Of a stretch of 64,000 nucleotides of DNA, positions 28,101 to 34,321 are shown piece after piece. The translations under genes and the position numbers were made by a program. The stretch is from Paracoccus sp. MA (lineage in GTDB: Bacteria > Pseudomonadota > Alphaproteobacteria > Rhodobacterales > Rhodobacteraceae). The stretch spans positions 333,001 to 397,000 of the forward strand of contig NZ_CP087597.1 in assembly GCF_020990385.1 (NCBI RefSeq), given 5' to 3'. The stretch's first letter is position 1, and each line of letters starts with the position of its first letter. The notes below the pieces were generated by a model that saw only the letters and a list, made by a program, of their open reading frames with translations, ran no database searches and had not been told where the DNA came from.

Positions 28101-29393
28101 AAGGCGGCGATGAAGGCCGGCTATGACCGGGGCGTTCTCGACAAGACACAATCGCACGACTTGGCCGCGGTGGCGGAATCGGGCCTCGAATACAATCCGA
28201 CCCGCGAGAAGGTGATGCGTGTCATCGGCTGGGGCTTCCATCACACCGAACGCATGAACCGCGAGGTGACATTTCTCGCTGCCTATCGCATGGCGCGCGC
28301 CGAAGGCTTGGGACAGGCCGAGGCGGTGGACGAGGCCAGCCGGCAGGTCTGGAAGGTTCATTTCGATTACCAGAACACCAGCCGGCCGCGCGTGATGCAG
28401 TCGGACATGGGCAAGATCTTGACCACGTTCCGCAACTTTACCGTGAACATGCTCTATCGGCTGTTCCGGGACACCCACCAGGCGTTTGCCGGCGCCGACG
28501 CCGAGACGCGGCGCGAGGCGCGGGCCCAGCTGATCGGCATCTCGCTTTCGATGTTCGCCCATGCCGGCATCAAGGGTGTCTGGGGCTTCGGCATCCTGTC
28601 CATGCTGCTGGGTGCGGTGCTGCCCGGCGACGACGACGATTTCGAGAACTTTTTGCAGGACGCGCTGCTGATCGAGGGCGACGGCGCCGGCGTGGCGGCC
28701 TGGAACTGGATCATGGGGATGGTGCTGAACGGGGTGCCGGGGACCGTCCTCGACATGGACCTGACAAACCGCATCGGCATGCCCGATCTTTGGTTCCGCT
28801 CGCCCCAGAGGGATCTGGAGGGAAAAGACCTCTGGTCCTATTACGTCGAGCAGGTCGCCGGCCCGGTCGCCGGCATCGGTGGAAGCGTCCTGACCGGCGC
28901 AAGCATGCTGGCCGATGGCCAATGGCTGCGAGGGGGCGAAAAGATGGTCCCGAACTTCGCCGGTGATCTGCTCAAGACCGTGCGCTATGTCGGGGACGGC
29001 GTGACCACCTATCACGGCGATCCGATCCTCGAGCGGGTGAACCCGTATCAGGCGCTGGTGACCGCACTCGGCTTCACGCCGGGCGAGATTTCGGAACGCT
29101 ACCGCGCGAACAACTGGCTGAAGAACCAGGAACTCAAGCTGGAGCGCCAGCGCAAAACCATCACCGCCGATATTGCCCGATCCATCAAGGACGGTGAGGG
29201 CGTTACTCCGGCACTCGCGACGCGGGTGCGGGAATGGAATGTGCGATATCCATTCTATCCCATCACGGCCGACAGCCTGCGCCAATCCATCTCTTCGCGC
29301 CAGCGCATGAGCCGGCTCACGCAAGGCGGGGTGAACCTGAACCCGCGACTGGATCGGCACCTTCGCGAGCAGGTGGCCCCGCCCGTTCACTGA
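19146..29393 (+). CDS. Giant polyvalent ejection protein
   Basis: 3,415 residues. The ATG at 19,146 is chosen because the longer frame would start inside the conserved upstream element. Domains, by motif: inorganic pyrophosphatase-like domain about residues 935-1062 (GADGDHVDFYMG); an LPD-type region with FGFRGVQFGNWV (about 1819), LAFGARG and a zinc-peptidase motif HEWFH (about 1904); an LPD3 or BECR nuclease-like region about 2095-2215; a second peptidase-like motif HEIIH (about 2306) with a downstream EEMIAEMYAD; and PLARFG (about 2729), the hallmark PLxRFG domain. A hydrophobic segment lies near 3130-3160. Such polyvalent proteins are injected with phage DNA and act on the new host. The linkers (about 420-930 and 1230-1500) are low complexity and host two nested frames. 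The N-terminus is helical, with no clear family. Confidence 0.85.
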   Translation: MAVTVSGTSPLSHALQSLGVQRPTPEQKPDPKSAFESLSRETNVPANVLIALDEASGGAGDLDKARRHAAFLGEKLAAGAKIEDAVAELAGDAERAAGLMNRSYDIADELYPEPVEPPREPGIGTDFADFAKSFGAGAINAAGGAVQSLGAIVDDGMRQGARHEIEAAGGDPATVQGESVVRSGSRAAADAVRGVGDDLRGTISERGQRALEGFQPGGELLDPSSWTLGDDPSVRGALLQTAQGLGSMAPIVAMPGPAGAAAFGALSAAGEGAESGREFVEHARGREGEAGPAYIEALPGYRALRDQGMSHEDAAEELARQTESESGAWQMVPGALGGAATNRIMRGAEGVLNAGGRAARAIKKGAAGALEEGVQEAVEGMASAAGIEQATGGVVNTQQDSFANFLLGAMTGGGMGVGAGLVSRGETDREQAGLPSDPGDTTDAMAEPDVPLLPAPGSGGTIFGQSSTRQEPGSFDRDPSNPRRAAADQSGAGAQFRPTEPPPVPQVDPAAEAVRAFTAQPDTMDLPADAPVLPEIEGEFTEFPLISDTGPDGSGAGAVAAPGSEASLSVVPGAAATNPIVPGPAAPAGPVERIAQGIAAATPPALPAPPARFPDQKPGSAVRFGDPASGQIIDGVFLGETDSGARVRVQGREIDLTPEQFDAGRDAVAQIEAEQKRAEAEAKAAGKALPAPLRPATPTQQEAPANVEPSGTGQAPDARNRDAGVRMDDVGAIGSEGPPPGRGVEQAGGPEDQGMAAAGMPAGAEGQQPGPGGLGGLDVADDPGELRGSLNSPGGAGVDVSEPAVREQQADLSRASAQQAAQEWPWRGKKMNSRTRGRAIADYFAPGNIVPSYGGGHDRVVSFDPKAGAITVEAVEQRDDEWVPAGERRVHSTLPEDRALVRGPVAMPPSKIDAAAAEAHPEPTDGQKEAGNYRKGHTRWNGLDLTIENARGSERRGTGPDGTEWSVTMPAHYGYFKRTEGADGDHVDFYMGENPDAPHAYVIDQVDAETGAYDEAKVMLGFDSAAEARAAHGAAFSDGRGADRLGGIKKMTVADLKDWLANGNTKKPVSMRARRAAAEKPAPAPQKRPLMNYVAQQLGGIYPRGKAAEELRHRGVNSRTAPGLWRRAGHTDLDNIPAADHPDLEALVGRSDDGIYLDPGRIIEALVEEVAGRPQPLGEQAVLQQEVRAREEAADHARAQEADHVIVSPADDPRPADERRSGVEGAVDDFLAKYAPGALTESERADIIETLIRGGGDIDALVVETASRRPIDDDLRATESGLGEIPFGDADGGERSGAERIREDGGEPASSDPGRLPAEERGADREGQRAGVTPATEAGNSAVDWLREKAQHDPAQDETITVTPEMAEENGIEPGDYLVRYSFFRGEVPYRMKAQLRGIPDRTDFALSEFIRFGNTRATQDRLEYTKVERERVAAPATESGADGKPQTVIPGAERSEAQAQQADADRTRSEMQARQQQSKIRRAGGNDGDAGPLFDTQNDLFSAPAAPADPAKGSKIEDFGEKITGARKDVWASYADQMRDAAEVDVSAEPLSKSWPAPDYEKLIAAGVEPWKVSFIRAARDSIPSKPQKSWRLSGWVEAVTAMRGLARDVMDGKVSQERLRDALLAGGNRATGDIMGQMKLYEAAGHGKSLKGMTFGQVSYTMLAGTRYNPPKTFWEVSQKAKATAFSNMPRTIARAETEAGAIEQFKQAYGGLDQQQAKASKARKWLIHSHDGGRFFTVGTKIGSSYIQLRRIDGMGRSEAIKEARRIVAEESEALQEQLDRLRDIPADRKPENAPRVGIDHRSGADVTPEVFGETFGFRGVQFGNWVGGGRRQQDLNDAFDALMDLAGVLDIPPRALSLNGTLGLAFGARGTGGVSPAAAHYEPDQVVINLTKMNGAGSLAHEWFHAFDNYFARAATDKKGNYITDRAVGTGARVEGVRPEVMDALVVLRRAIAKTGLKTRSANIDKTRSKAYWSTGIEMHARAFESYVIAKLQDQSIANDYLANVVEGTAWQMKAELSGLGDSYPYLKPDEIEVVRPAFDALFNAIQTRETDRGVELYQRDMREPVATLAGNELGEWSDMLDLQRKARNWYRENLQGKSVINKETGWEIRFTRVASGKIGGKRLDYLLRAVPGLEAIIANAQRIGVAEMDRYGRQGMKAFHRFVATISVGGDQKQVHIVVREMEDGRKFYDLNLGADVSARTAEGSMDARLGRAEPELQIGADKLNLSVDGPKINPVPASALRGIAETVSDVLRRHGLAGRVSPKVVRGLLTAAEVPVTGSYRGGAITVDAGAADPRHVMRHEIIHALRDAALWGRRYGLFTPEEWRVLARAARSSATLRRAVETAYADLSTVGQTEEMIAEMYADWARDRDANPPGPLRAALERIRSFFRAMASALRGDGFQDAAHIMERIASGEVGGRGPAGPGGGRDGTVDAPSKEQRDMGAIKAQLSRSKGRALGMIGNLHWKNASGFFSSLLTDAMGRNDTWNILSLVPGHPLFEELGKGMPAAQKYLREKQAMDAWRNDWQARAAAVVDGWTRKARKNPEANDALMDLMHASTLAGVDPSREGSWRRPVDDEARRVLAGRPSPAQSEWAQIKLSEANDRERTWHRLRADFDALPAEFRDLYQQVRDEYAAMADEQDAALMSNIRTASRIAVKRADREHRKELQRIRDEGLTGQARAEALEKANKRKTDAHARAARGGGARLQQLRQMFESNRLAGPYFPLARFGNYFVTIRDSEGKVTSFSRFQTEREQRAWIQTATERGMGAVEHGVLGGDANLKGKVDPTFVAEVESLLADAGASDEMMDAVWQRWLETLPDQSVRTARIHRKGRLGFNKDAIRAFSSAMFHGAHQTARLRYGLEMEDSLDDAEDQAKQDANPNRAGFVVREMRQRHAFTMSPTNNPLVSSASGLAFVWYLGMSPASAIVNLSQTTIVGVPLMATRFRRAGVTGTVAELGRALRDFGAGRGWAERSERLTADEKAAMKAGYDRGVLDKTQSHDLAAVAESGLEYNPTREKVMRVIGWGFHHTERMNREVTFLAAYRMARAEGLGQAEAVDEASRQVWKVHFDYQNTSRPRVMQSDMGKILTTFRNFTVNMLYRLFRDTHQAFAGADAETRREARAQLIGISLSMFAHAGIKGVWGFGILSMLLGAVLPGDDDDFENFLQDALLIEGDGAGVAAWNWIMGMVLNGVPGTVLDMDLTNRIGMPDLWFRSPQRDLEGKDLWSYYVEQVAGPVAGIGGSVLTGASMLADGQWLRGGEKMVPNFAGDLLKTVRYVGDGVTTYHGDPILERVNPYQALVTALGFTPGEISERYRANNWLKNQELKLERQRKTITADIARSIKDGEGVTPALATRVREWNVRYPFYPITADSLRQSISSRQRMSRLTQGGVNLNPRLDRHLREQVAPPVH
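21262..21516 (+). CDS. Nested out-of-frame small gene 1 within the giant gene
   Basis: 84 residues in a different frame from the giant protein, over one of its low-complexity linkers. AGGAGG (21,247-21,252) lies 9 nt before the ATG. Third codon positions in this frame are mostly G or C, as in real genes here, while the giant frame has many A/T third positions across the same stretch. The product has a basic helical core (SAVKDLRRAGVLSKREARKI, RAWLRQGC) and a Trp-rich end (LAVWAVWMWQM). No family recognised. It could be a genuine overprinted gene; a chance frame is the alternative. Confidence 0.45.
   Translation: MWNPAAQGKRPMQGTVMPAFGWMMSAQSAVKDLRRAGVLSKREARKIRAWLRQGCPPVRKGSSLDLAVWAVWMWQMTPGNFADH
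22960..23142 (+). CDS. Nested out-of-frame small gene 2 within the giant gene
   Basis: 60 residues in the same relative frame as the nested gene at 21,262. CGGAGG (22,947-22,952) lies 7 nt before the ATG. Third positions are nearly all G or C here, while the giant frame shows many A/T third positions and encodes a Gly/Asp/Glu-rich linker. The product is a highly charged, probably wholly helical protein (MTIYEQRKADWEKSRSEMLT, SRRVAILDGCLRKNAERIAK). It resembles an independent small phage protein more than a random shadow. Function unknown. Confidence 0.5.
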   Translation: MTIYEQRKADWEKSRSEMLTAANDPARSESARTEASRRVAILDGCLRKNAERIAKASAPA

Positions 29394-29407
29394 GCGCTGG
29401 ACCAGCT

Positions 29408-29434
29408 CATGGCCAATCTGATAGGTTGGCCATG
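29408..29434 (+). terminator. Stem-loop before the fibre promoter element
   Basis: CATGGCCAA (29,408-29,416) and TTGGCCATG (29,426-29,434), a perfect 9-bp inverted repeat with a 9-nt centre, 14 bp after the giant gene stop and 10 bp before the third CATAGGACGTG element. Followed by AAAA rather than T, so a classic terminator in the forward direction is doubtful. Confidence 0.45.
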
Positions 29435-29444
29435 AAAACGGGCA

Positions 29445-29455
29445 CATAGGACGTG
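29445..29455 (+). promoter_or_regulatory. Conserved phage element CATAGGACGTG, copy 3 (tail fibre)
   Basis: Identical to the copies at 8013, 19,105 and 34,034. It begins 41 bp before the fibre ATG. It shares a longer match with copy 4 (ACGGGCACATAGGACGTGCG plus CCC, one continuous match), so copies 3 and 4 form one subtype. Presumed late promoter or leader element. Confidence 0.55.
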
Positions 29456-29485
29456 CGCCCCTGGCACCTCGCTAAGGGAACTCCT

Positions 29486-32400
29486 ATGGCCGATCATACG
29501 CTGCTCAAGGCGTCTGCGCTTCCGTATCTCGAAAACCAGATCTCGAGCCAAGTCGGTGCGCTTGGCACGTCTCTGACAAATAACCTGAACAACGGACGCA
29601 TCTGGCACACCTCGGATAGCAATCTGGCGAACCAGACGCCGCCGGCCGGCACCGATCAGGTCAGCGTCGCGACGAATGCGGGACACATTACCTGGCGCCG
29701 CATGGCTTCACCGCCGGGCACGCCCGACCCGGCCATCCATGTCCAGACGGCGGATGGCCTGTGGTGGTATCTCTCCGAGGACACGGCCGCCATCAAGGCG
29801 CGCCTGACCCTCGCGGAGTCCTCGCCATTCGCGCTGAATGTCGGTTCGCCCAGCGGCCAGGCGATCCCGGCATCGCGCGCCATGGCGCTGACGCATGTCA
29901 ATGGCGCCCAGATATGGGAGGTGACTGCGGCACCGAGCGACGGGATCGAACTGGACGATCTGAAACAGTCGAGCGACGGCCGCTGGTGGCTTCGCGTCCT
30001 CGACACGCGCCAGTCCGAGTTCCGGACGCCGCGGCTGTTCAGCAGCCGCGAGGATGCCGCGACGCTGCTGGGGGCCAATCCCCCGCCGGCGCAGGTCCAT
30101 CGCGTCTTCAGCGTCGAGGGGGATCGCCTCAATGTTCGGTCCCGCGCCGAGCCGAACAACGACCCGCTGTTCCCCGGCACGCCCTATTGGGGTGTCGAAT
30201 ACTCCCTGCATCTCGGCGGTTCCGCGGCTCATCCGATGATCGTCGGCGAGCCGGACACCTTCGCCAAACTGAAGGCGGACTATGGCGTTGCCGCGGACAT
30301 GGAAGTCAATTGGCAGGTCAGCGACACTGGGGACGGCGCCCAAGGCTGGTCGGTGGTCGGGTCCGGCGACACCTACACCGTGCCAGAGGGGCTGCTCGGC
30401 AGGTATCTGCGCTTTCGGACCCGAGGCCCGGCCACCAACATGGGCTGGGCGATCTCAAATGTGATCGGTCCCATTGTCGCCGGCGCTCAGACCGGCACGC
30501 CGCTGGACATTGTGTCGAGCGTCCGGGGCTATGGTGCCTCGCGTCGCCGGACCCCTCGCCTACACGCCAGCCTGCCCGAGTTTCACGATCTGCGCGACGG
30601 TGCTGGTGCGGCGCCGCCGCTCGACCTCTACCGGGATTATTCGCTGACCGTGGGCACCGAATGGCTTGGCCAGGTGACAGCGCCGCTGCCGGTGGCGGCC
30701 TGCAATCTGCTGACCACCTACACGCCGCCAGAGAACGTGATCCATCCCTGTGTCGTTGAAACGTTCAGCGAGTTCTGCGGCTGGCGATACATCTGCGCCA
30801 TCACGGCCTATCCGACCGGGCCGTCGCTGGAGGATCCATTCGTCTACGGCTCGAACGACCGGGTGAACTGGACGTTCCTGGGCGGCGCACCGCAACCGCT
30901 CGCGATGAAGCCCGCCGTCACCGGCGCTTATAACAGCGACACCTTCATCACCCACGATCCGCGCACCGGTGAGTTGATCGTCGGCTGGCGGCTCTATCAG
31001 CCCCGATCCGAGGGCGACACCAGCGAGGCCAATTCGGATGTGGTGCTGATGTGTCGCACGACCCGGAACGGCTATGCTTGGTCGGAGCCGCGGGAAATCA
31101 TGCGCATCGCGGCCGATCAGCAGATCATGCTGGCGCCGACCGTGATTTTCGACCCCGCCACCGGGGTCTGGCACATGTGGGTCATCAACCGCCCCGTGAT
31201 GCATCACTGGACCGCGCCGTCTCTCTATGGCCCGTGGACGCTGGACGGCGCCACCACCGACCTGTCGGGATTCACGACGCCCCATCATCAAGAGGTGAAG
31301 TGGATCGGAGACAAGCTCGGCTGTCTCCTGTTCGACCGGGGGAATGGGCAACTCTATTTCGGCGTGTTCGAGGACGGATCGTGGACCCAGATCGCCTGGA
31401 ACATGACCGGCGTGCTGAACCCGCGCCCGGCTTCGCTCTACAAGGCATCATTTGTTCCGATCATTGATGCGGGTGCAAGCACGGTCGCCATGGATATCTG
31501 GTGGACGGAGGGAGCAGCCGGCCCGGCTGGCGGCACATCCACGGGGCACGGGCGACGGCTGCAATATGGCAGGACGAATGCCGCGCCAGTCACGATTCAG
31601 GTGCAGCCGTCCGAGACCGAGGCCGCGATCCAGATTGCCGCTGGCGTGCGCGCCGAGATCGACGCTCCCTATGAAAGCGTCGCTCGGGACCAGGGCGATG
31701 AGCAGGTGGCCTGGTGGGCGTGGGACGACGATGACCACGCCATGCTCGGGTGGTCGGCGACGGGTCTGCGCGCCCATCTCGATGACTGGACGGTCGCAGA
31801 TGCGGTCCCGCGTGCGTTGAGCATGCCCGATCTGGAGGTGGATGCCGCGACCGACGAAGGGGCCGGGGTCCGCGTGCTGGAGCGGGACGAGGGCGACCGT
31901 GCGCTGCGGGTCATGCGGGCGGATGGCCAGGACATGATCATGTCCGAAGAATTCACGCGCCGCGAGATCCAGAAAGCCGTGGGCCTGGGCCTGCTGGACC
32001 CTCACGGCAACGCCCTGTCCACCACCGCATGGCAGGCGATCTCGGTCAACGGGCAATCGCTGTCTGTCGGCGGCCCATGGAGCGGTAGCGCGGTCACAAT
32101 GGCAGAGTTTATGGCGCGGGTGGACCCGACACATGCCCTGATGCTGACGGGCACCGTGCGCGGCGACGCTGTGCCAATCACGACTCTCGATATGCCGCGC
32201 TCGCAGGGTTACAACACCTCGGTGCCGGCGACGGGCGTCGCGGCCGCCACCCCGTCCACGTCAGTCGTGTCGGCCGCTGCGCCGCTGGCCTATATCGTTA
32301 ACGCCTATCGGCGCGACCTCGGGCTGCCGATGGTGCCGATCATCACGCAATGCCATGGTGTCAGCGGCATCACCATCGAGGATCTGGACCCCGATCCAGA

Positions 32401-33238
32401 GACCGGCAGCGGCTCGACCACGGCATGGGGAAACCTCGAATACTGGTATCAGCAGGTCGTGGCGCAAGCAGCGACGCAGGGCAAAACGCTGACGGTCCCG
32501 TGGCACGATTGGGTGCATGGCACCTCGGCGCAGTCCTATCCAGCCGGGCAATACGAGGCTGCGCTGTGGCGTTATCAGCGCGACATGCGCGCGTTGCTGG
32601 CGAGCCTTGGCGCCGAGGGGCCGGCCCTGTTCATCATGTCGCAGCCGGCCGGCAACGCCAACACGACGCATGCATCCGCCAACTGGTTCGTCTGCGACGA
32701 GATGCTGGCCTTCTGCGAGGCCGGCGGCGGCGTGATGGCGACCCCGGAATACGCCTACCAGATCGCCGACAATAACGTGCATCCTGACGCCTATTGGACC
32801 ATCCAGTTCCAGGAGGTGAAGGGCCGCGCTATAGCAGAGGTCGAGGCGGGACGCCCCTGGACCATTCATCGGCCGAAGGCCCGGGTCACGGGATCGCAAA
32901 TCGTTCTGGACTTCGACAGCCTGCGCCCCGGCGAATACCTGGTGCTGCATGATCCCGCCCGCTACGGGGGCGAGGGAATCGACGCCTATGCCGGGTTCGA
33001 AGCCCTCGGCGCCGCGATCACCGGCATGCAGATCCGGGGCCGGCAGGTCATCCTGGACTGCGACGCGGCCCCGACCGGTGTCCGCTACGCCATGCAAAAG
33101 CAGAACGTCACCGGCTTTGCTGGCAACATGTGGACCGCGCATCGCGGGCTGCTGCGGACCTCCGATGTCTGGCCGTCAAAACTGTTGCCGGGCGTCGATC
33201 TCTACCGCTGGGTGCCCAGCTTTACCCTGACCTTCTGA
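29486..33238 (+). CDS. Tail fibre/spike with propeller and SGNH esterase-like domain
   Basis: 1,250 residues from ATG 29,486 (AAGGGAA upstream). The N-terminal 120 residues would attach to the tail. Residues about 428-682 look like a GH43-type five-bladed propeller (DPFVYGSNDRVNWTFLG, DTFITHDPRTGELIVGWRLY, APTVIFDPATGVWHMWVIN, YGPWTLDG). Residues about 850-1110 look like an SGNH/sialate-esterase domain: the nucleophile region VNGQSLSVGG, the block around ITQCHGVSG, and the terminal D/N-x-x-H block ADNNVHPDAYW. It probably binds and deacetylates or trims host surface polysaccharide. Catalytic roles are inferred from motifs. A C-terminal beta domain follows. Confidence 0.7.
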   Translation: MADHTLLKASALPYLENQISSQVGALGTSLTNNLNNGRIWHTSDSNLANQTPPAGTDQVSVATNAGHITWRRMASPPGTPDPAIHVQTADGLWWYLSEDTAAIKARLTLAESSPFALNVGSPSGQAIPASRAMALTHVNGAQIWEVTAAPSDGIELDDLKQSSDGRWWLRVLDTRQSEFRTPRLFSSREDAATLLGANPPPAQVHRVFSVEGDRLNVRSRAEPNNDPLFPGTPYWGVEYSLHLGGSAAHPMIVGEPDTFAKLKADYGVAADMEVNWQVSDTGDGAQGWSVVGSGDTYTVPEGLLGRYLRFRTRGPATNMGWAISNVIGPIVAGAQTGTPLDIVSSVRGYGASRRRTPRLHASLPEFHDLRDGAGAAPPLDLYRDYSLTVGTEWLGQVTAPLPVAACNLLTTYTPPENVIHPCVVETFSEFCGWRYICAITAYPTGPSLEDPFVYGSNDRVNWTFLGGAPQPLAMKPAVTGAYNSDTFITHDPRTGELIVGWRLYQPRSEGDTSEANSDVVLMCRTTRNGYAWSEPREIMRIAADQQIMLAPTVIFDPATGVWHMWVINRPVMHHWTAPSLYGPWTLDGATTDLSGFTTPHHQEVKWIGDKLGCLLFDRGNGQLYFGVFEDGSWTQIAWNMTGVLNPRPASLYKASFVPIIDAGASTVAMDIWWTEGAAGPAGGTSTGHGRRLQYGRTNAAPVTIQVQPSETEAAIQIAAGVRAEIDAPYESVARDQGDEQVAWWAWDDDDHAMLGWSATGLRAHLDDWTVADAVPRALSMPDLEVDAATDEGAGVRVLERDEGDRALRVMRADGQDMIMSEEFTRREIQKAVGLGLLDPHGNALSTTAWQAISVNGQSLSVGGPWSGSAVTMAEFMARVDPTHALMLTGTVRGDAVPITTLDMPRSQGYNTSVPATGVAAATPSTSVVSAAAPLAYIVNAYRRDLGLPMVPIITQCHGVSGITIEDLDPDPETGSGSTTAWGNLEYWYQQVVAQAATQGKTLTVPWHDWVHGTSAQSYPAGQYEAALWRYQRDMRALLASLGAEGPALFIMSQPAGNANTTHASANWFVCDEMLAFCEAGGGVMATPEYAYQIADNNVHPDAYWTIQFQEVKGRAIAEVEAGRPWTIHRPKARVTGSQIVLDFDSLRPGEYLVLHDPARYGGEGIDAYAGFEALGAAITGMQIRGRQVILDCDAAPTGVRYAMQKQNVTGFAGNMWTAHRGLLRTSDVWPSKLLPGVDLYRWVPSFTLTF

Positions 33239-33248
33239 GGAGACAGAT

Positions 33249-33968
33249 ATGCGCATCAAGTTCGACTTCTCGGCACCCGAGGGCACTCATTTCGGAGTGG
33301 TCAAAACGCTGGAGGAATTGCTTGCCGACATCCCGGCGCCGGTCGATTATTGGCATGCCACGGCCGACAGCGTAACGAATACAGACGGCCGGGTGTCGGC
33401 CTGGACCGGGGCGCTCGGCCGGCAGTTCATCCAGGCCACAGCGGCGCGTCGGCCGACCTATACCGGCAACGGCCTGCGCATGTTCAATGCCGCGGGTGAT
33501 GCGGCCGAGGCGACCATGACCCTCGGGGGCGAACAGATCGGCGCCGCCCCATCGCTGACCATTGCCTGCAAGATCCGCATGTCGGCCGCCGCCGTGGCTG
33601 TCGATAGCCAATACATCTGGGTCTGCCCGACCCCGCTGCACCGGCTCATGTATCGCTACACCGCCGGCAACAACTACCTCCGCGCCCAGGTGCTCGCCAC
33701 CAGCAACAATTTGGACCGCGACGTGCCGGCAGATGTCGCGGATATCGGTGCCGTCTATGTCGCCTCGGGCTCCGACTACACGCTGCACGTCCCCGGCATG
33801 GCCCCGGTCTCCTATGCGGGCGCGGAGGGTGCCAATCTGCCGAGCCTGATCCTCGGCGGGATTTCGGCTACCTCGCCCTCGCTGCGGGCCTGGATGCAGC
33901 GCGTCGGGGTCTGGCGGCATGTCCCCACGACCGATGAACTCGATACCCTGCTTAAATGGGTGGAATGA
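33249..33968 (+). CDS. Lectin-like (LamG/ConA fold) receptor-binding protein
   Basis: 239 residues; SD AGGAGA 5 nt before the ATG. After a short N-terminal arm, residues about 33-225 look like a concanavalin-type jelly roll: DYWHATADSVTNTDGRVSAW, ATAARRPTYTGNGLRMFNAA, SLTIACKIRM, LILGGISA and ending WMQRVGVWRHVPTTDEL. The D-G-R-V-S-x-W and R-P-T-Y pattern is common in phage and secreted glycan-binding modules. It is co-transcribed with the fibre and probably adds a carbohydrate-binding appendage. Confidence 0.6.
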   Translation: MRIKFDFSAPEGTHFGVVKTLEELLADIPAPVDYWHATADSVTNTDGRVSAWTGALGRQFIQATAARRPTYTGNGLRMFNAAGDAAEATMTLGGEQIGAAPSLTIACKIRMSAAAVAVDSQYIWVCPTPLHRLMYRYTAGNNYLRAQVLATSNNLDRDVPADVADIGAVYVASGSDYTLHVPGMAPVSYAGAEGANLPSLILGGISATSPSLRAWMQRVGVWRHVPTTDELDTLLKWVE

Positions 33969-33978
33969 GACGCGGCGG

Positions 33979-34009
33979 GATGCGGACCCTTTGCACGGGT
34001 CACCGCATC
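33979..34009 (+). terminator. Stem-loop before the fourth promoter element
   Basis: GATGCGG (33,979-33,985) pairs with CCGCATC (34,003-34,009), and ACCC (33,986-33,989) with GGGT (33,997-34,000) inside, leaving a small bulge. It lies 10 bp after the lectin-like gene stop and 24 bp before the fourth CATAGGACGTG element. No T-tract. Confidence 0.45.
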
Positions 34010-34033
34010 TGGTAGAACCACACCATACGGGCA

Positions 34034-34044
34034 CATAGGACGTG
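34034..34044 (+). promoter_or_regulatory. Conserved phage element CATAGGACGTG, copy 4
   Basis: Identical to the copies at 8013, 19,105 and 29,445. It begins 42 bp before the ATG at 34,076. A CTTGC/GCAAG stem (34,049-34,053 with 34,060-34,064) and an AAGAGG ribosome binding site follow. It starts a unit running through the second SGNH-like protein into the lysis genes. Confidence 0.55.
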
Positions 34045-34075
34045 CGCCCTTGCTTCACCGCAAGAGGACATGTCC

Positions 34076-34321
34076 ATGCCGGATTATTCCGACACCACCG
34101 CCGATCAGCAGGGCTGGAAAGCCCTGCCTGTCCCGACCGAAGACGTTGCGGCGCAGTGCCGCATCGCTCCGCTTCGCGTCACCTTCAAGGCCGCGCCGGG
34201 CGACACCGCGGGCTGGGTTCTGCAGCCCGGCGAGGCGATCCCGATCAAGAACGGCCAGGCCGGGTTCATCCGTCCTGAAACCGCCCTGGGCGGCGTGCTG
34301 GTGATCGAAAGCATCGGCTGA
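34076..34321 (+). CDS. Small virion-type protein of unknown function (81 aa)
   Basis: 81 residues. An ATG at 34,070 is also in frame, but the AAGAGG at 34,062-34,067 is correctly spaced only for 34,076. The product is beta-rich: RIAPLRVTFKAAPGDTAGWV, LQPGEAIPIKNGQAGFI, ending VLVIESIG. It resembles short phage proteins next to fibres in which a single beta-sandwich caps or binds a fibre. Having its own upstream element suggests a high product requirement, but function is unknown. Its stop overlaps the next start by one base. Confidence 0.55.
   Translation: MPDYSDTTADQQGWKALPVPTEDVAAQCRIAPLRVTFKAAPGDTAGWVLQPGEAIPIKNGQAGFIRPETALGGVLVIESIG

Noticed and set aside
26508..29447. 979-residue open frame on the minus strand
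   Set aside because: It lies antisense to the giant gene with His/Leu/Gly/Arg-rich composition typical of a shadow frame in high-GC DNA, and the opposite frame has clear domains (PLxRFG and others).
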